Of a DNA stretch of 20,594 nt, positions 14,449-20,594 are shown in pieces. Each line of letters opens with the position of its first letter. Position 1 is the stretch's first letter. A model generated the notes under the pieces. It did not search any database, had not been told where the DNA came from, and saw nothing but the letters and a program-made list of their open reading frames with translations. Source of the stretch: UBA1715 sp036752345 (GTDB lineage Bacteria > Bacteroidota > Bacteroidia > Bacteroidales > UBA1715); NCBI GenBank assembly GCA_036752345.1, contig DAIOSV010000042.1, forward strand, positions 1-20,594. Reading direction: 5' to 3'. A program made the position numbers and the translations under genes.

Positions 14449-16230
14449 ATGGCACAAACAGAACAAGCTTGGAATTCTCGAATAGGGCTCATTATGGCAA
14501 TGGCAGGAAGTGCCGTTGGTTTGGGCAACTTTTTACGTTTTCCTATACAAGCCGTACAAAATGGCGGTGGCGCGTTTATTATTCCGTATCTGGTTTCATT
14601 TATCCTGCTTGGCATTCCGCTGGTACTTATTGAATGGTCAACGGGAAAATTTGGAGGCCAATTTGGCAGACACTCGCCCCCAACAATTATGCAGACGCTT
14701 AACAAAAGTCATTTTTGGCGATACACCGGCTCGCTCGGATTGTTTTCGAGTATCGTAATTTGTGCATACTATTGTTTTATAGAAAGCTGGATTCTTTCGT
14801 ATGCAATTCATTCCGTAGTAGGTACGTTCAATGGTATGAGCGAAACTTCAGTTTCGGCATTTTTCGATTCCTACCTAAATATTGGCGTATCCACTTCGGG
14901 TATTCCATTTGACACTTTTATTTCGTTTGTAATTTGTCTCTTCCTCAATATTTTTATTCTCAGCCATGGTATCGCAAAAGGGATAGAACGAGTGGCAAAA
15001 ATCATTATGCCAATGCTTTTGATTTTCGCCGTCTTCTTAGTTATCAAAGCGTTCACCATGCGTGCCGGCGTTGACGGTGTACAATATAACAGCTCGGTTG
15101 CGTTCAATTTCTTATGGACTCCTGATTTTGATTCGCTACTCAATCCGAAAGTATGGTTGGCCGCAGCCGGACAGGTATTTTTCACATTGTCGTTAGGAAT
15201 GGGCGCAATTCAAACCTATGCGTCATACCTTAAAAAGAAAGAAGATGTAGCTCTTAGCTCAATGACGGCAGCATTTACCAACGAATTCACCGAAATTGTG
15301 CTCGGAAGCTCCATCATTATCCCAATTGCAGTGGGCTACTTTGGTGTTGACAAAGTGATAGAACTCACAAATAGTGGCGGATTTGGATTAGGATTTAGAA
15401 CCATGCCATTTTTGTTTGAAAATTGGGGGTCTTTACTTTCGGCTGTTGCCGGATTTTCATTTTTCGGATTGCTCTTTTTTGCAGGCATTACATCATCTCT
15501 CTCAATTGCACAGCCATTTGTAGCATTCCTTTCAAACAACTACAATTGGTCGCAAAAAGGCACTTCGTACCTACTTGGCGTTATCTTATTTATTATTGCA
15601 TTGCCCTGTATTTTCTTTTTCAAACAAGGAGTGTTTGACGAATATGATTTTTGGGGCGGCACCATTACGTTGTTCATCTTTGCCATGCTCGAAGCCATTG
15701 CGTATTCGTGGGTAATGGGCGTGAACAAAGGCTGGGATCTCATTCACGACCACGCCGACATACAAATGCCAATTATTTTCAAATACATATTGAAATATGT
15801 AACGCCAACCATGCTTATCGTCATTTTTGTAGCAGCGCTCATTAAGCCCAAAAATGACGACTGGACGTTGCTCAGCTTGAAAGGATGGGAACTTGACGAC
15901 TCAAGCATTATAGGCGAACTACGGCATCAAAATATAGGCCCGAACAACACCTGGTTTGCCAATGAATTTTTCTCGGAAAATGAGGGTAATGTTACAAGCA
16001 TCGGGAGCGAAAACATTACCGTAGGTTCAAAAACCTACGAAATTCCTGCCAATACGAGCGTTGAAGTATTTGTAGGTCAACACGTTTCGGTTGGTACGCC
16101 ACTCTACAATGGAGACATAAAAAACAACGTTTTCTACATAGATATGTCTCGCATCAGTTTAATAGTATTGCTTTTAGGCTTGTGCTTATTGATTCACAAG
16201 GCAAAAGAGCATAATTTTAAAGATATTTAG
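14449..16230 (+). CDS. NSS-family sodium-dependent symporter
   Basis: This inner-membrane Na+-coupled importer of the neurotransmitter:sodium symporter (LeuT-fold) family probably takes up an amino acid. The 593 residues have about 12 spans. TM1 shows the unwound Na+/substrate segment GSAVGLGNFLRFP, followed by NGGGAFIIPY, and a SLGMGAIQTYASY segment lies in TM6/TM7. An unusual polar stretch of about 100 residues (about 465-560) separates the last two spans, including a beta-like segment around VFVGQHVSVGTPLYNG. ATG 14449 is chosen over the frame-extending TTG at 14431. A 31-residue membrane protein follows after 3 nt, and a nitroreductase follows that. Confidence 0.92.
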   Translation: MAQTEQAWNSRIGLIMAMAGSAVGLGNFLRFPIQAVQNGGGAFIIPYLVSFILLGIPLVLIEWSTGKFGGQFGRHSPPTIMQTLNKSHFWRYTGSLGLFSSIVICAYYCFIESWILSYAIHSVVGTFNGMSETSVSAFFDSYLNIGVSTSGIPFDTFISFVICLFLNIFILSHGIAKGIERVAKIIMPMLLIFAVFLVIKAFTMRAGVDGVQYNSSVAFNFLWTPDFDSLLNPKVWLAAAGQVFFTLSLGMGAIQTYASYLKKKEDVALSSMTAAFTNEFTEIVLGSSIIIPIAVGYFGVDKVIELTNSGGFGLGFRTMPFLFENWGSLLSAVAGFSFFGLLFFAGITSSLSIAQPFVAFLSNNYNWSQKGTSYLLGVILFIIALPCIFFFKQGVFDEYDFWGGTITLFIFAMLEAIAYSWVMGVNKGWDLIHDHADIQMPIIFKYILKYVTPTMLIVIFVAALIKPKNDDWTLLSLKGWELDDSSIIGELRHQNIGPNNTWFANEFFSENEGNVTSIGSENITVGSKTYEIPANTSVEVFVGQHVSVGTPLYNGDIKNNVFYIDMSRISLIVLLLGLCLLIHKAKEHNFKDI

Positions 16231-16233
16231 AAT

Positions 16234-16329
16234 ATGTCAACAATAGCTTTAGTGTTAATGCTTTCGGTGGAAATACCAGTTACTGCAATAACTATATATC
16301 TCTTTTATCGTATATTGAAAAAAAAATAA
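16234..16329 (+). CDS. 31-residue single-span protein, possible NSS small subunit (MetS-like)
   Basis: This small ORF encodes MSTIALVLMLSVEIPVTAIT then IYLFYRILKKK, a single hydrophobic helix with a basic tail, so N-out/C-in topology is likely. It starts 3 nt after the NSS symporter stop and ends 4 nt before the nitroreductase start, inside a compact operon. In actinobacteria the NSS transporter MetP needs a small one-span partner, MetS, encoded directly downstream; the size, the opening MSTIA and the position all fit. The WGG signature I associate with MetS is absent, and a Glu-Ile-Pro sits mid-helix, so the family call is an inference. It is short enough for gene callers to miss. Confidence 0.65.
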   Translation: MSTIALVLMLSVEIPVTAITIYLFYRILKKK

Positions 16330-16333
16330 GTCT

Positions 16334-16861
16334 ATGAAAACATTTTTTGATTTGGCGCAAACACGCCGTAGCATTCGCAAATTCAAAGCACAAGCGGTAC
16401 CACAAGACATACAAGAAACTTTGCAAGAAACCGTGCTCATGGCTCCTGCAAGCAAACGTTCCAACCCTTGGGAGTTTATCTTTGTAGAAAACAAAGAAAC
16501 ATTGGCAGCAATTTCAGAAAGCAAGCAAATGGGCGCAGCGTTGATTAAAGATGCTCCGCTCGCCGTAGTTGTACTTGCCGATACGGAGAAAAGCGATGTG
16601 TGGATAGAAGATGCGTCAATTGCTACCATTTATTTGCAACTTGCTGCTGAAGATTTGGGATTGGGCAGTTGTTGGGTACAAATGCACAAACGCACTAAAG
16701 CCAATGGAGAGAGTGCTTCAGAAGTTTTGAAGAAATTACTTGAGATTCCTGCTAAATATGAAGTTCTTTCGGTTGTTGCAATGGGATACAAAGACGAGGA
16801 GAAAAAACCCTTCGATGTAACTCGTTTACAGAAAGAAAAAATTCACAAAGAACGATTTTAA
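16334..16861 (+). CDS. Nitroreductase-family flavoprotein
   Basis: This is a 175-residue FMN-dependent NAD(P)H oxidoreductase of the short nitroreductase class. The N-terminal FMN phosphate motif TRRSIRKF (residues 10-17), the PASKRSNPWEFIFV segment that follows the first helices, and the C-terminal LGLGSCWVQM and VVAMGYKDEEKKP segments are typical. The real substrate may be a quinone, flavin or nitro compound and cannot be told. It begins 4 nt after the 31-residue protein and is followed by a terminator, so it is the last gene of the symporter operon. Confidence 0.9.
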   Translation: MKTFFDLAQTRRSIRKFKAQAVPQDIQETLQETVLMAPASKRSNPWEFIFVENKETLAAISESKQMGAALIKDAPLAVVVLADTEKSDVWIEDASIATIYLQLAAEDLGLGSCWVQMHKRTKANGESASEVLKKLLEIPAKYEVLSVVAMGYKDEEKKPFDVTRLQKEKIHKERF

Positions 16862-16875
16862 GAATTGTGCGACTC

Positions 16876-16912
16876 TCACAATGAAGCGAAAACCTGCTTT
16901 ATTGTGATTTTT
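16876..16912 (+). terminator. Intrinsic terminator after the nitroreductase gene
   Basis: A 12-bp stem (16876-16887 with 16896-16907, one G-U pair) with an 8-nt loop is followed by TTTTT. It begins 14 nt after the nitroreductase stop. The following 110 bp up to the tRNA promoter hold nothing else I can assign. Confidence 0.88.
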
Positions 16913-17020
16913 GCAGAAAAAAAGACCGTTTTTACCGCAGTTCAGACACTGCGTTTCTCGCTGATACATAATGAAATAAGCCTCATGCAGTGATTTTTTT
17001 GAAAAAAATATTGGTGAACA

Positions 17021-17051
17021 TTAGGCGTTAATTAAAAAAAATGTACATTTG
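17021..17051 (+). promoter_or_regulatory. Promoter of tRNA-Ser
   Basis: TTAG at 17021-17024 (one mismatch from the -33 TTTG), a 19-nt spacer, and TACATTTG at 17044-17051 (full -7 match) form the best complete Bacteroidota promoter in the window. Transcription would start just at or before the tRNA. Confidence 0.7.
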
Positions 17052-17055
17052 CAGC

Positions 17056-17143
<88 letters not shown>

Positions 17144-17152
17144 GTGGAGAGA

Positions 17153-17190
17153 AAAAAATCCCGTAAGCAAATATGTTTACGGGATTTTTT
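17153..17190. terminator. Bidirectional terminator after tRNA-Ser
   Basis: Stem 17153-17166 with 17177-17190, a 14-bp perfect pairing whose outer part is A/T. A T-tract follows on both strands, so it can end the tRNA transcript and the convergent lipoprotein gene. Confidence 0.88.
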
Positions 17191-17214
17191 AGTTTATAGA
17201 CTTTTGAAAGCTTT

Positions 17215-17568
17215 TTAATTTTCCACCGAAGCTGTATCGGGCAATTCAATGTTGTCGAAATATCCGTCGGGGAACTGATAAATGCGCTCTATTGCCAACG
17301 AGTCGCCATACCACACCTCTTTGTCAGTGAAAGGAATGGTTTCGTTTCCTGTCCAACTTTCGCCCACAACAACCAAGGAATCGTGTGTAGTTCCGTCAGG
17401 TGCCGTTACCGTTACATAGTAGCAGTTGGTTATGGTTGCTTTGTCTCGTGCGTTTTGAATTTCCTCGTCAGTCATTCCCTGAGAAGTACTAATTTCTTCG
17501 TCCTCTTTGCTGCACGCCCACACCATGCCTATCGACAATAGTGCGAGAAATAAAATATTCTTTTCCAT
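17215..17568 (-). CDS. Small lipoprotein of unknown function
   Basis: This 117-residue protein has a lipoprotein signal (MEKNILFLALLSIGMVWAC, lipid-bearing Cys19). Directly after the Cys comes SKEDEE, which resembles the acidic, Lys-containing export signals that send Bacteroidota lipoproteins to the cell surface, so surface exposure is inferred. The mature part has beta-like segments (CYYVTVTAPDGTTHDSLVVVGESW) and an acidic, Tyr-rich end. I recognise no domain. It is convergent with tRNA-Ser and lies downstream of the decayed gene remnants. Confidence 0.8.
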   Translation of the reverse strand: MEKNILFLALLSIGMVWACSKEDEEISTSQGMTDEEIQNARDKATITNCYYVTVTAPDGTTHDSLVVVGESWTGNETIPFTDKEVWYGDSLAIERIYQFPDGYFDNIELPDTASVEN

Positions 17569-17604
17569 AATTACTCCTTTTTTAGTTATACTTATTTAAT
17601 TCGA

Positions 17605-17810
17605 TTATTCTTTTACAAATTTCAACATTTCCCCACCATCTACCTGCACAAAAATATCTTCTTCAAAGTAAACCACAAGTTTTGTTTTACTAATATTGAG
17701 ATTTTTCTTTTCGCCTTTGTAGTAATAATAGTCTTTTACCTGTGATTTTCTTGTGCATAGGAATATAAGGCACAAAAAATTAATACAATGCATAATATTT
17801 TCGATTTCAT
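17605..17810 (-). pseudogene. Frameshifted, truncated secreted-protein gene
   Basis: ATG 17810 opens a good signal peptide (MKSKILCIVLIFCALYSYAQ), but this frame stops at 17736 after 24 codons. From near 17750 the next frame reads VKDYYYYKGEKKNLNISKTK to a stop at 17605. One extra base in the AAAA run near 17746-17749 would join them as AQEKSQVKDYYYYKGEKK. The YYYYKGEK opening is typical of N-termini of large Bacteroidales secreted proteins, so this looks like a decayed N-terminal stub. Alternatively the frameshift is a sequencing or assembly error and a short protein of about 68 residues exists. It starts 3 nt after the remnant upstream of it. Confidence 0.6.
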
Positions 17811-17813
17811 ACC

Positions 17814-18042
17814 TTATTTAATTTTAATGAATTGAATATCTCTTACTTGGGGAGTTATCGACCTATCAATGAAGTTATAAATAATCATTTCATTCTCTTT
17901 TGCTGTTGAATACAAAAATTTTCTTATCGTTTCATCCTTTTGGAATGAAATTGTATCAGAAGAAGTAGTATAACTCCACCCATCAAAATAAAAATGCTTC
18001 TTTATCGATGCATCTTCCGTGAAAACAATTGTATCAGAGATG
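17814..18042 (-). pseudogene. C-terminal remnant of a gene cut by the insertion sequence
   Basis: An open frame of about 75 codons reads ISDTIVFTEDASIKKHFYFD to the end QFIKIK and a TAA at 17814-17816, with no start before it runs into the IS end at 18043. The first residues inside the IS side (GFATDP) come from IS sequence. It is the 3' part of an unrecognised protein, probably secreted or a lipoprotein to judge from its neighbours. Its 5' part is not found on the other side of the IS. Confidence 0.6.
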
Positions 18043-18067
18043 GGGTCAGTTGCAAAACCCTGTGTCT
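18043..18067 (+). repeat. Terminal inverted repeat of the IS (transposase 3' side)
   Basis: GGGTCAGTTG then CAAAACCCTGTGTCT. It matches the reverse complement of 19428-19452 at 19 of 25 positions and overlaps the start of the transposase stop codon. Confidence 0.7.
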
Positions 18068-19040
18068 ATGCATAGATATTTGTTAGCCGAAAAAGGAAGT
18101 ATTTGACATCGGATACTCCACGTAAGGCACCCCTAAATTGTTTGACTTTCGCATTGAAGGATTCTGCGTTCGCATTGGTGGAGAACTCAACAAAATAGTT
18201 TAAGACCTCATCGTATCGTTCCTGTATCGTGTGTGCGAGAGTCCTAAATTGTTCCATGTTCGCTTCCTCTATGTCATTATACCATCGGGCAAGATTCGTT
18301 CTTGCGGCATCTTTATTGGATCGTTTGTTGAAGATTGAACGTAATCTTTGGGCAAGGTCATAGGCTTTTTTAATTTCAGGATACCTGTCGAACACTATCT
18401 CCGCACGTTCACGTTGGCTGTCCGTCCACTTGTCCGGAGACTTGAACAACGCATATCTGCACCGTGCCAGCAGTTCCTTTTCCGTGTCTCCGTTCTCATA
18501 TGTCGCAGGTTCATACCTCTCACCACGTTTCTGTGCCTCCTTACGTAACTTGTTGTCGTTGTCCAAAGCCAGCCAGCGGTACTTTACCCTGACGCTCGAC
18601 ACCGCTTCCTGGGCCAGTTTCTGCACGTGGAAGCGGTCTATTGTGATTCGGGCGTTATGGAAGCATGACTTGACTGCCCTTTTCATGTTTTCAGCCAAGT
18701 CCATCGTGACTTCCTGCACGTTGTTCCGTTCTTTTTGTGGTATCTTGTTCAGGACCTTTATTAGGTCCTCCGACTTCGTCCCCTTCACGATGGCGACGAT
18801 TGTCCCCGACTTCCCGTGGGCGTCCTTGTTCTCCACGATTGTATAGAGCTCGTCAGACGTCAGGGCGGTTTCGTCTATGCTTAGATGCGTGCCTATGTTC
18901 TTGGCGTATACGAGATAGTCCTCCGCATGGTCTAAATGCTCCCATTCCCTGTAGTTCGACAGATGCTCCTTGTATTGGCGGTTGAACAGGTCCCCGTCTA
19001 TCTTATATGGTCTTTCTAACGAACGTGCCGTTATGGGCAT
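18066..19040 (-). CDS. IS transposase, DDE type (ISL3-like / ISAon1-like)
   Basis: This is the catalytic transposase ORF. Counted from a TTG at 19049 it has 327 residues; the first ATG is at 19040, which I use. Candidate catalytic acids are Asp59 (HLSIDETAL), Asp138 (ITIDRFHV) and Glu296 (NANAESFNAKVK), matching the ISL3-type DDE pattern, with a long helical insertion between the second Asp and the Glu. The frame is intact, so the element may still be active. It overlaps the small upstream ORF by 38-47 nt in the +1 frame, which implies frameshifting, reinitiation or a separate N-terminal protein. Numbering is from the TTG. Confidence 0.88.
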   Translation of the reverse strand: MPITARSLERPYKIDGDLFNRQYKEHLSNYREWEHLDHAEDYLVYAKNIGTHLSIDETALTSDELYTIVENKDAHGKSGTIVAIVKGTKSEDLIKVLNKIPQKERNNVQEVTMDLAENMKRAVKSCFHNARITIDRFHVQKLAQEAVSSVRVKYRWLALDNDNKLRKEAQKRGERYEPATYENGDTEKELLARCRYALFKSPDKWTDSQRERAEIVFDRYPEIKKAYDLAQRLRSIFNKRSNKDAARTNLARWYNDIEEANMEQFRTLAHTIQERYDEVLNYFVEFSTNANAESFNAKVKQFRGALRGVSDVKYFLFRLTNIYA

Positions 19041-19410
19041 CGAATCCAACGAGTTCTTTTAAAAAAGCACCGAACTCCTGAGAGTACCGTGTCCCTTTGG
19101 CTATCAGGTTATAGTCGTTCCCGACGCTCTTACCCGTCGTCTTGTCTATCCATCTGCGACGTTTGATTTTCAATATCGTGCATTTGTCGCGCAATGGGAA
19201 GTCCTGGATTGTCATCGGCTCGTAGAAGCCGTTCTTTTCATACAAATGACCTTCTTTGGGAGTGTGGTACTCGTCGTTCTCCTCCAGCTCTATTTCCACA
19301 ACGCCTCCGATTATCCTTATTCCTACTATCGTAAAGTATTTGTTCACCTCTTCGGGCAACAGCAACTGTCCCATTAACCTCTGTAAATCGTCCATCTTTG
19401 ATTTTTTCAC
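19003..19410 (-). CDS. IS accessory ORF (transposase N-terminal-region protein)
   Basis: A 135-residue ORF from GTG 19410 (ATG alternative at 19395, MDDLQRLMGQ). It contains LLLPEEVNKYFTIVGI and a basic stretch KIKRRRWIDKTTGKSVGNDY, as expected of the DNA-binding N-terminal part that is a separate ORF in ISAon1-type elements. It lies upstream of and overlaps the DDE ORF. It has no catalytic residues of its own. Function is inferred from position and resemblance. Confidence 0.8.
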   Translation of the reverse strand: MKKSKMDDLQRLMGQLLLPEEVNKYFTIVGIRIIGGVVEIELEENDEYHTPKEGHLYEKNGFYEPMTIQDFPLRDKCTILKIKRRRWIDKTTGKSVGNDYNLIAKGTRYSQEFGAFLKELVGFDAHNGTFVRKTI

Positions 19411-19427
19411 AAAGTAAACAATTTTTC

Positions 19428-19452
19428 AGACACAGGATTTTACGGGTGAGCC
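19428..19452 (-). repeat. Terminal inverted repeat of the IS (transposase 5' side)
   Basis: On the minus strand this reads GGCTCACCCG then TAAAATCCTGTGTCT. It pairs with 18043-18067, with the inner 9 bp identical. It lies 17 nt upstream of the first transposase-associated ORF. Confidence 0.7.
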
Positions 19453-19776
19453 ACGAAAACGCCATCGTTTAAGGACGTAAAATTGAAAGAAACGATAATT
19501 GCAGTTTTTGAACATTTTTTTGAGGACAAGAACCGGGTAGCCGTTTATATCTGCGATTCTATGGATGGGAAACAGCATATTCGGAACAGATTGTTCCGAA
19601 TGTGGTTTAATTCATATTCGCAAAAGCAACATTACACCCTCAAAACTGCATCAATTGAATTTGAGGGAATATCATATTATTCGGCCTTACTGATGCATAA
19701 CAATAATGATGACTATAAAATGTATTTGCAATTATATAAGCAATTTATAGAACAATTATCGGAAAAATACCAATGA
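19453..19776 (+). pseudogene. 5'-truncated gene fragment, DUF6169-like
   Basis: An open frame directly abuts the IS end and reads TKTPSFKDVKLKETIIAVFE onward to a stop at 19776, with a stop codon (TGA) in the same frame just inside the IS. The core VAVYICDSMDGKQHIRNRLF followed by RMWFNSY resembles the C-terminal half of the small DUF6169 family of Bacteroidota, as far as I can recall. No normal start is present; a TTG at 19483 would give 97 residues. I therefore read it as the 3' part of a gene whose 5' part was lost at the IS junction. Confidence 0.55.
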
Positions 19777-19804
19777 CGATATTTTGAATTTAGCAATACA
19801 CAAA

Positions 19805-19832
19805 CAAGGGATTCCCTTACGGAAATCCCTTG
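19805..19832 (-). terminator. Probable terminator of the BspA-like gene
   Basis: Stem CAAGGGATT (19805-19813) with AATCCCTTG (19824-19832) and a 10-nt loop, followed on the minus strand by TTTGTGTATT. The U-tract is imperfect. It could also serve the convergent truncated gene ending at 19776. Confidence 0.55.
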
Positions 19833-19855
19833 AATTTCGCATTGAGCATTACGCA

Positions 19856-20594
19856 TTATTTCACAACCTTCACTATTTCCCCCTCAACATTCACAAAATA
19901 CACCCCAGATTTCAGATTTTGGTTTGCTATTTTTTGACCAGAAATTGTTACCACAAATGCTGGTGCTTCGCCGTTCACAAAGATTTGGTTGTTGGAGATA
20001 TTTACGGCTGTTACATTAAAAATGCTATTGATTGCGGTTGCATCTGCTGATTTGTAATGAATAAATTCACTCCAATATGGCGTTTCCTCATACGATTTTA
20101 AACTTGATTCTGGAACGGAAACAGGAATCGTATGGTCAACGTTGTAGAATGATTTTTCGAACAACGAAGGTGGATTTTCTGCCAAAATTGTCATTGATTT
20201 TAAGTTTTCGCATAAGGCAAACGTATTGTCTCCCATTGATTTAAGCGTACTTGGTAGCTTTAAATTTTGCAAATAGGTGCAACCATAGAAAGCAGCATCG
20301 CCAATGGAAGTCACGCCTTCGGGTATTTCAATATTTTGCAGATTGTGACAATTATAAAACGCCCATTTTCCAATTGTTTCCAAATTGCTTGTTGACGCTT
20401 TTAATTCCGAGCCATCGAAAACAATCTTACTCATACTGCGGCAATCCTCAAATGCACTGTTGTCAATTTTTGTAACGCTTGCAGGAATTGAAATTCCTTC
20501 CAACGCTGTACAGCCTGCGAACGACTTGTAACCAATTGATTTCAACTGACTTGGAAGCGTTACTTTTTTGAGTTTGTAACAATTATTGAATGCC
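19856..20594 (-). CDS. BspA-like leucine-rich-repeat surface protein, C-terminal part
   Basis: The open frame reaches the window edge, so the N-terminus is missing. The first about 150 visible residues are BspA/LRR_5-type repeats of about 23 residues, with units such as AFYNCHNLQNIEIPEGVTSIG and AFYGCTYLQNLKLPSTLKS. The last about 60 residues (NISNNQIFVNGEAPAFVVTI then SGQKIANQNLKSGVYFVNV, ending VVKVVK-like EIVKVVK) look like a type IX secretion sorting domain, which would send it to the outer surface. Such proteins commonly act in adhesion or host contact; that role is inferred from the family. Convergent with the truncated gene ending at 19776. Confidence 0.88.
   Translation of the reverse strand, partial: AFNNCYKLKKVTLPSQLKSIGYKSFAGCTALEGISIPASVTKIDNSAFEDCRSMSKIVFDGSELKASTSNLETIGKWAFYNCHNLQNIEIPEGVTSIGDAAFYGCTYLQNLKLPSTLKSMGDNTFALCENLKSMTILAENPPSLFEKSFYNVDHTIPVSVPESSLKSYEETPYWSEFIHYKSADATAINSIFNVTAVNISNNQIFVNGEAPAFVVTISGQKIANQNLKSGVYFVNVEGEIVKVVK

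Larger units (their letters stand above)
18043..19452 (-). mobile_element. Two-ORF insertion sequence, ISL3-like / ISAon1-like
   Basis: About 1.41 kb with imperfect 25-bp terminal inverted repeats (18043-18067 and 19428-19452, 19 matches) sharing the core CCTGTGTCT. It carries a small N-terminal-region ORF and a DDE transposase ORF, the arrangement I associate with ISAon1-type elements of Bacteroidota. Its base composition looks richer in G and C than its AT-rich surroundings, which suggests recent arrival. No target-site duplication is seen, and both flanks are truncated genes. Boundaries are inferred from the repeats and may be off by a few bases. Confidence 0.85.

Noticed and set aside
16913..17020. 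Small RNA between the nitroreductase terminator and the tRNA promoter
   Set aside because: Only short weak hairpins are visible, with no clear promoter and terminator pair of its own.
19060..19066. U UUU UUA slippery heptamer in the small IS ORF, as a -1 frameshift site
   Set aside because: It is in the correct zero frame, but the -1 frame meets a stop within about a dozen codons and the DDE ORF is in the +1 frame.

Overview
The window looks like chromosomal DNA of a Bacteroidota bacterium, most likely of the order Bacteroidales. The evidence is TAnnTTTG (-7 type) promoter boxes in front of several genes, weak Shine-Dalgarno sites, a GroEL ending in a GGM-type tail, the gene order sigma-54 activator / lptE / TPR protein / secG, an IS of a two-ORF type I associate with Bacteroidota, and a BspA-like leucine-rich-repeat protein with a type IX secretion-like tail. 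A 100-N scaffold gap flanked by an exact 55-bp repeat shows a draft, probably short-read or metagenomic, assembly.

Layout: (1) 1-1061, cysK with its promoter and a terminator shared with groEL. (2) 1088-3025, the groES-groEL operon on the minus strand. (3) 3149-6985, a tight minus-strand operon: sigma-54 activator without a receiver domain, lptE, a repeat-rich TPR-like protein and secG, closed by a strong terminator. (4) 7105-8076, a divergent Gfo/Idh/MocA oxidoreductase. (5) 8178-12981, a plus-strand heavy-metal module: small HMA metallochaperone, Cu(I)-type P1B ATPase, Fur-family regulator and Zn/Cd-type P1B ATPase, ended by a terminator. (6) 13065-16912, a DMT/EamA permease overlapping a YjbR-like protein, then an NSS-family sodium symporter followed by a 31-residue single-span protein and a small nitroreductase. 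(7) 17021-17190, tRNA-Ser(UGA) with promoter and terminator. (8) 17215-20594, an accessory and decayed zone: a small lipoprotein, two gene remnants, an ISL3-like/ISAon1-like insertion sequence whose two flanks are both broken genes, and the C-terminal part of a BspA-like surface protein running off the window.

How the parts work together: the metal module pairs a Cu chaperone and Cu exporter with a Zn/Cd exporter around a Fur-type sensor. A perfect 17-bp palindrome just upstream of the second ATPase is a candidate operator. The Cu ATPase lacks almost the entire nucleotide-binding (N) domain that its neighbour retains (102 against 197 residues from DKTGT to GDGIND), which is the most unusual protein-level observation here. 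The sigma-54 activator heads an envelope-biogenesis operon (LptE for lipopolysaccharide transport, SecG for protein export). The NSS symporter and the 31-residue protein look like a two-component transporter of the MetP/MetS kind. I see no CRISPR array, phage, toxin-antitoxin pair or defence island, and I do not claim a new multi-gene system; the best leads are listed as findings.
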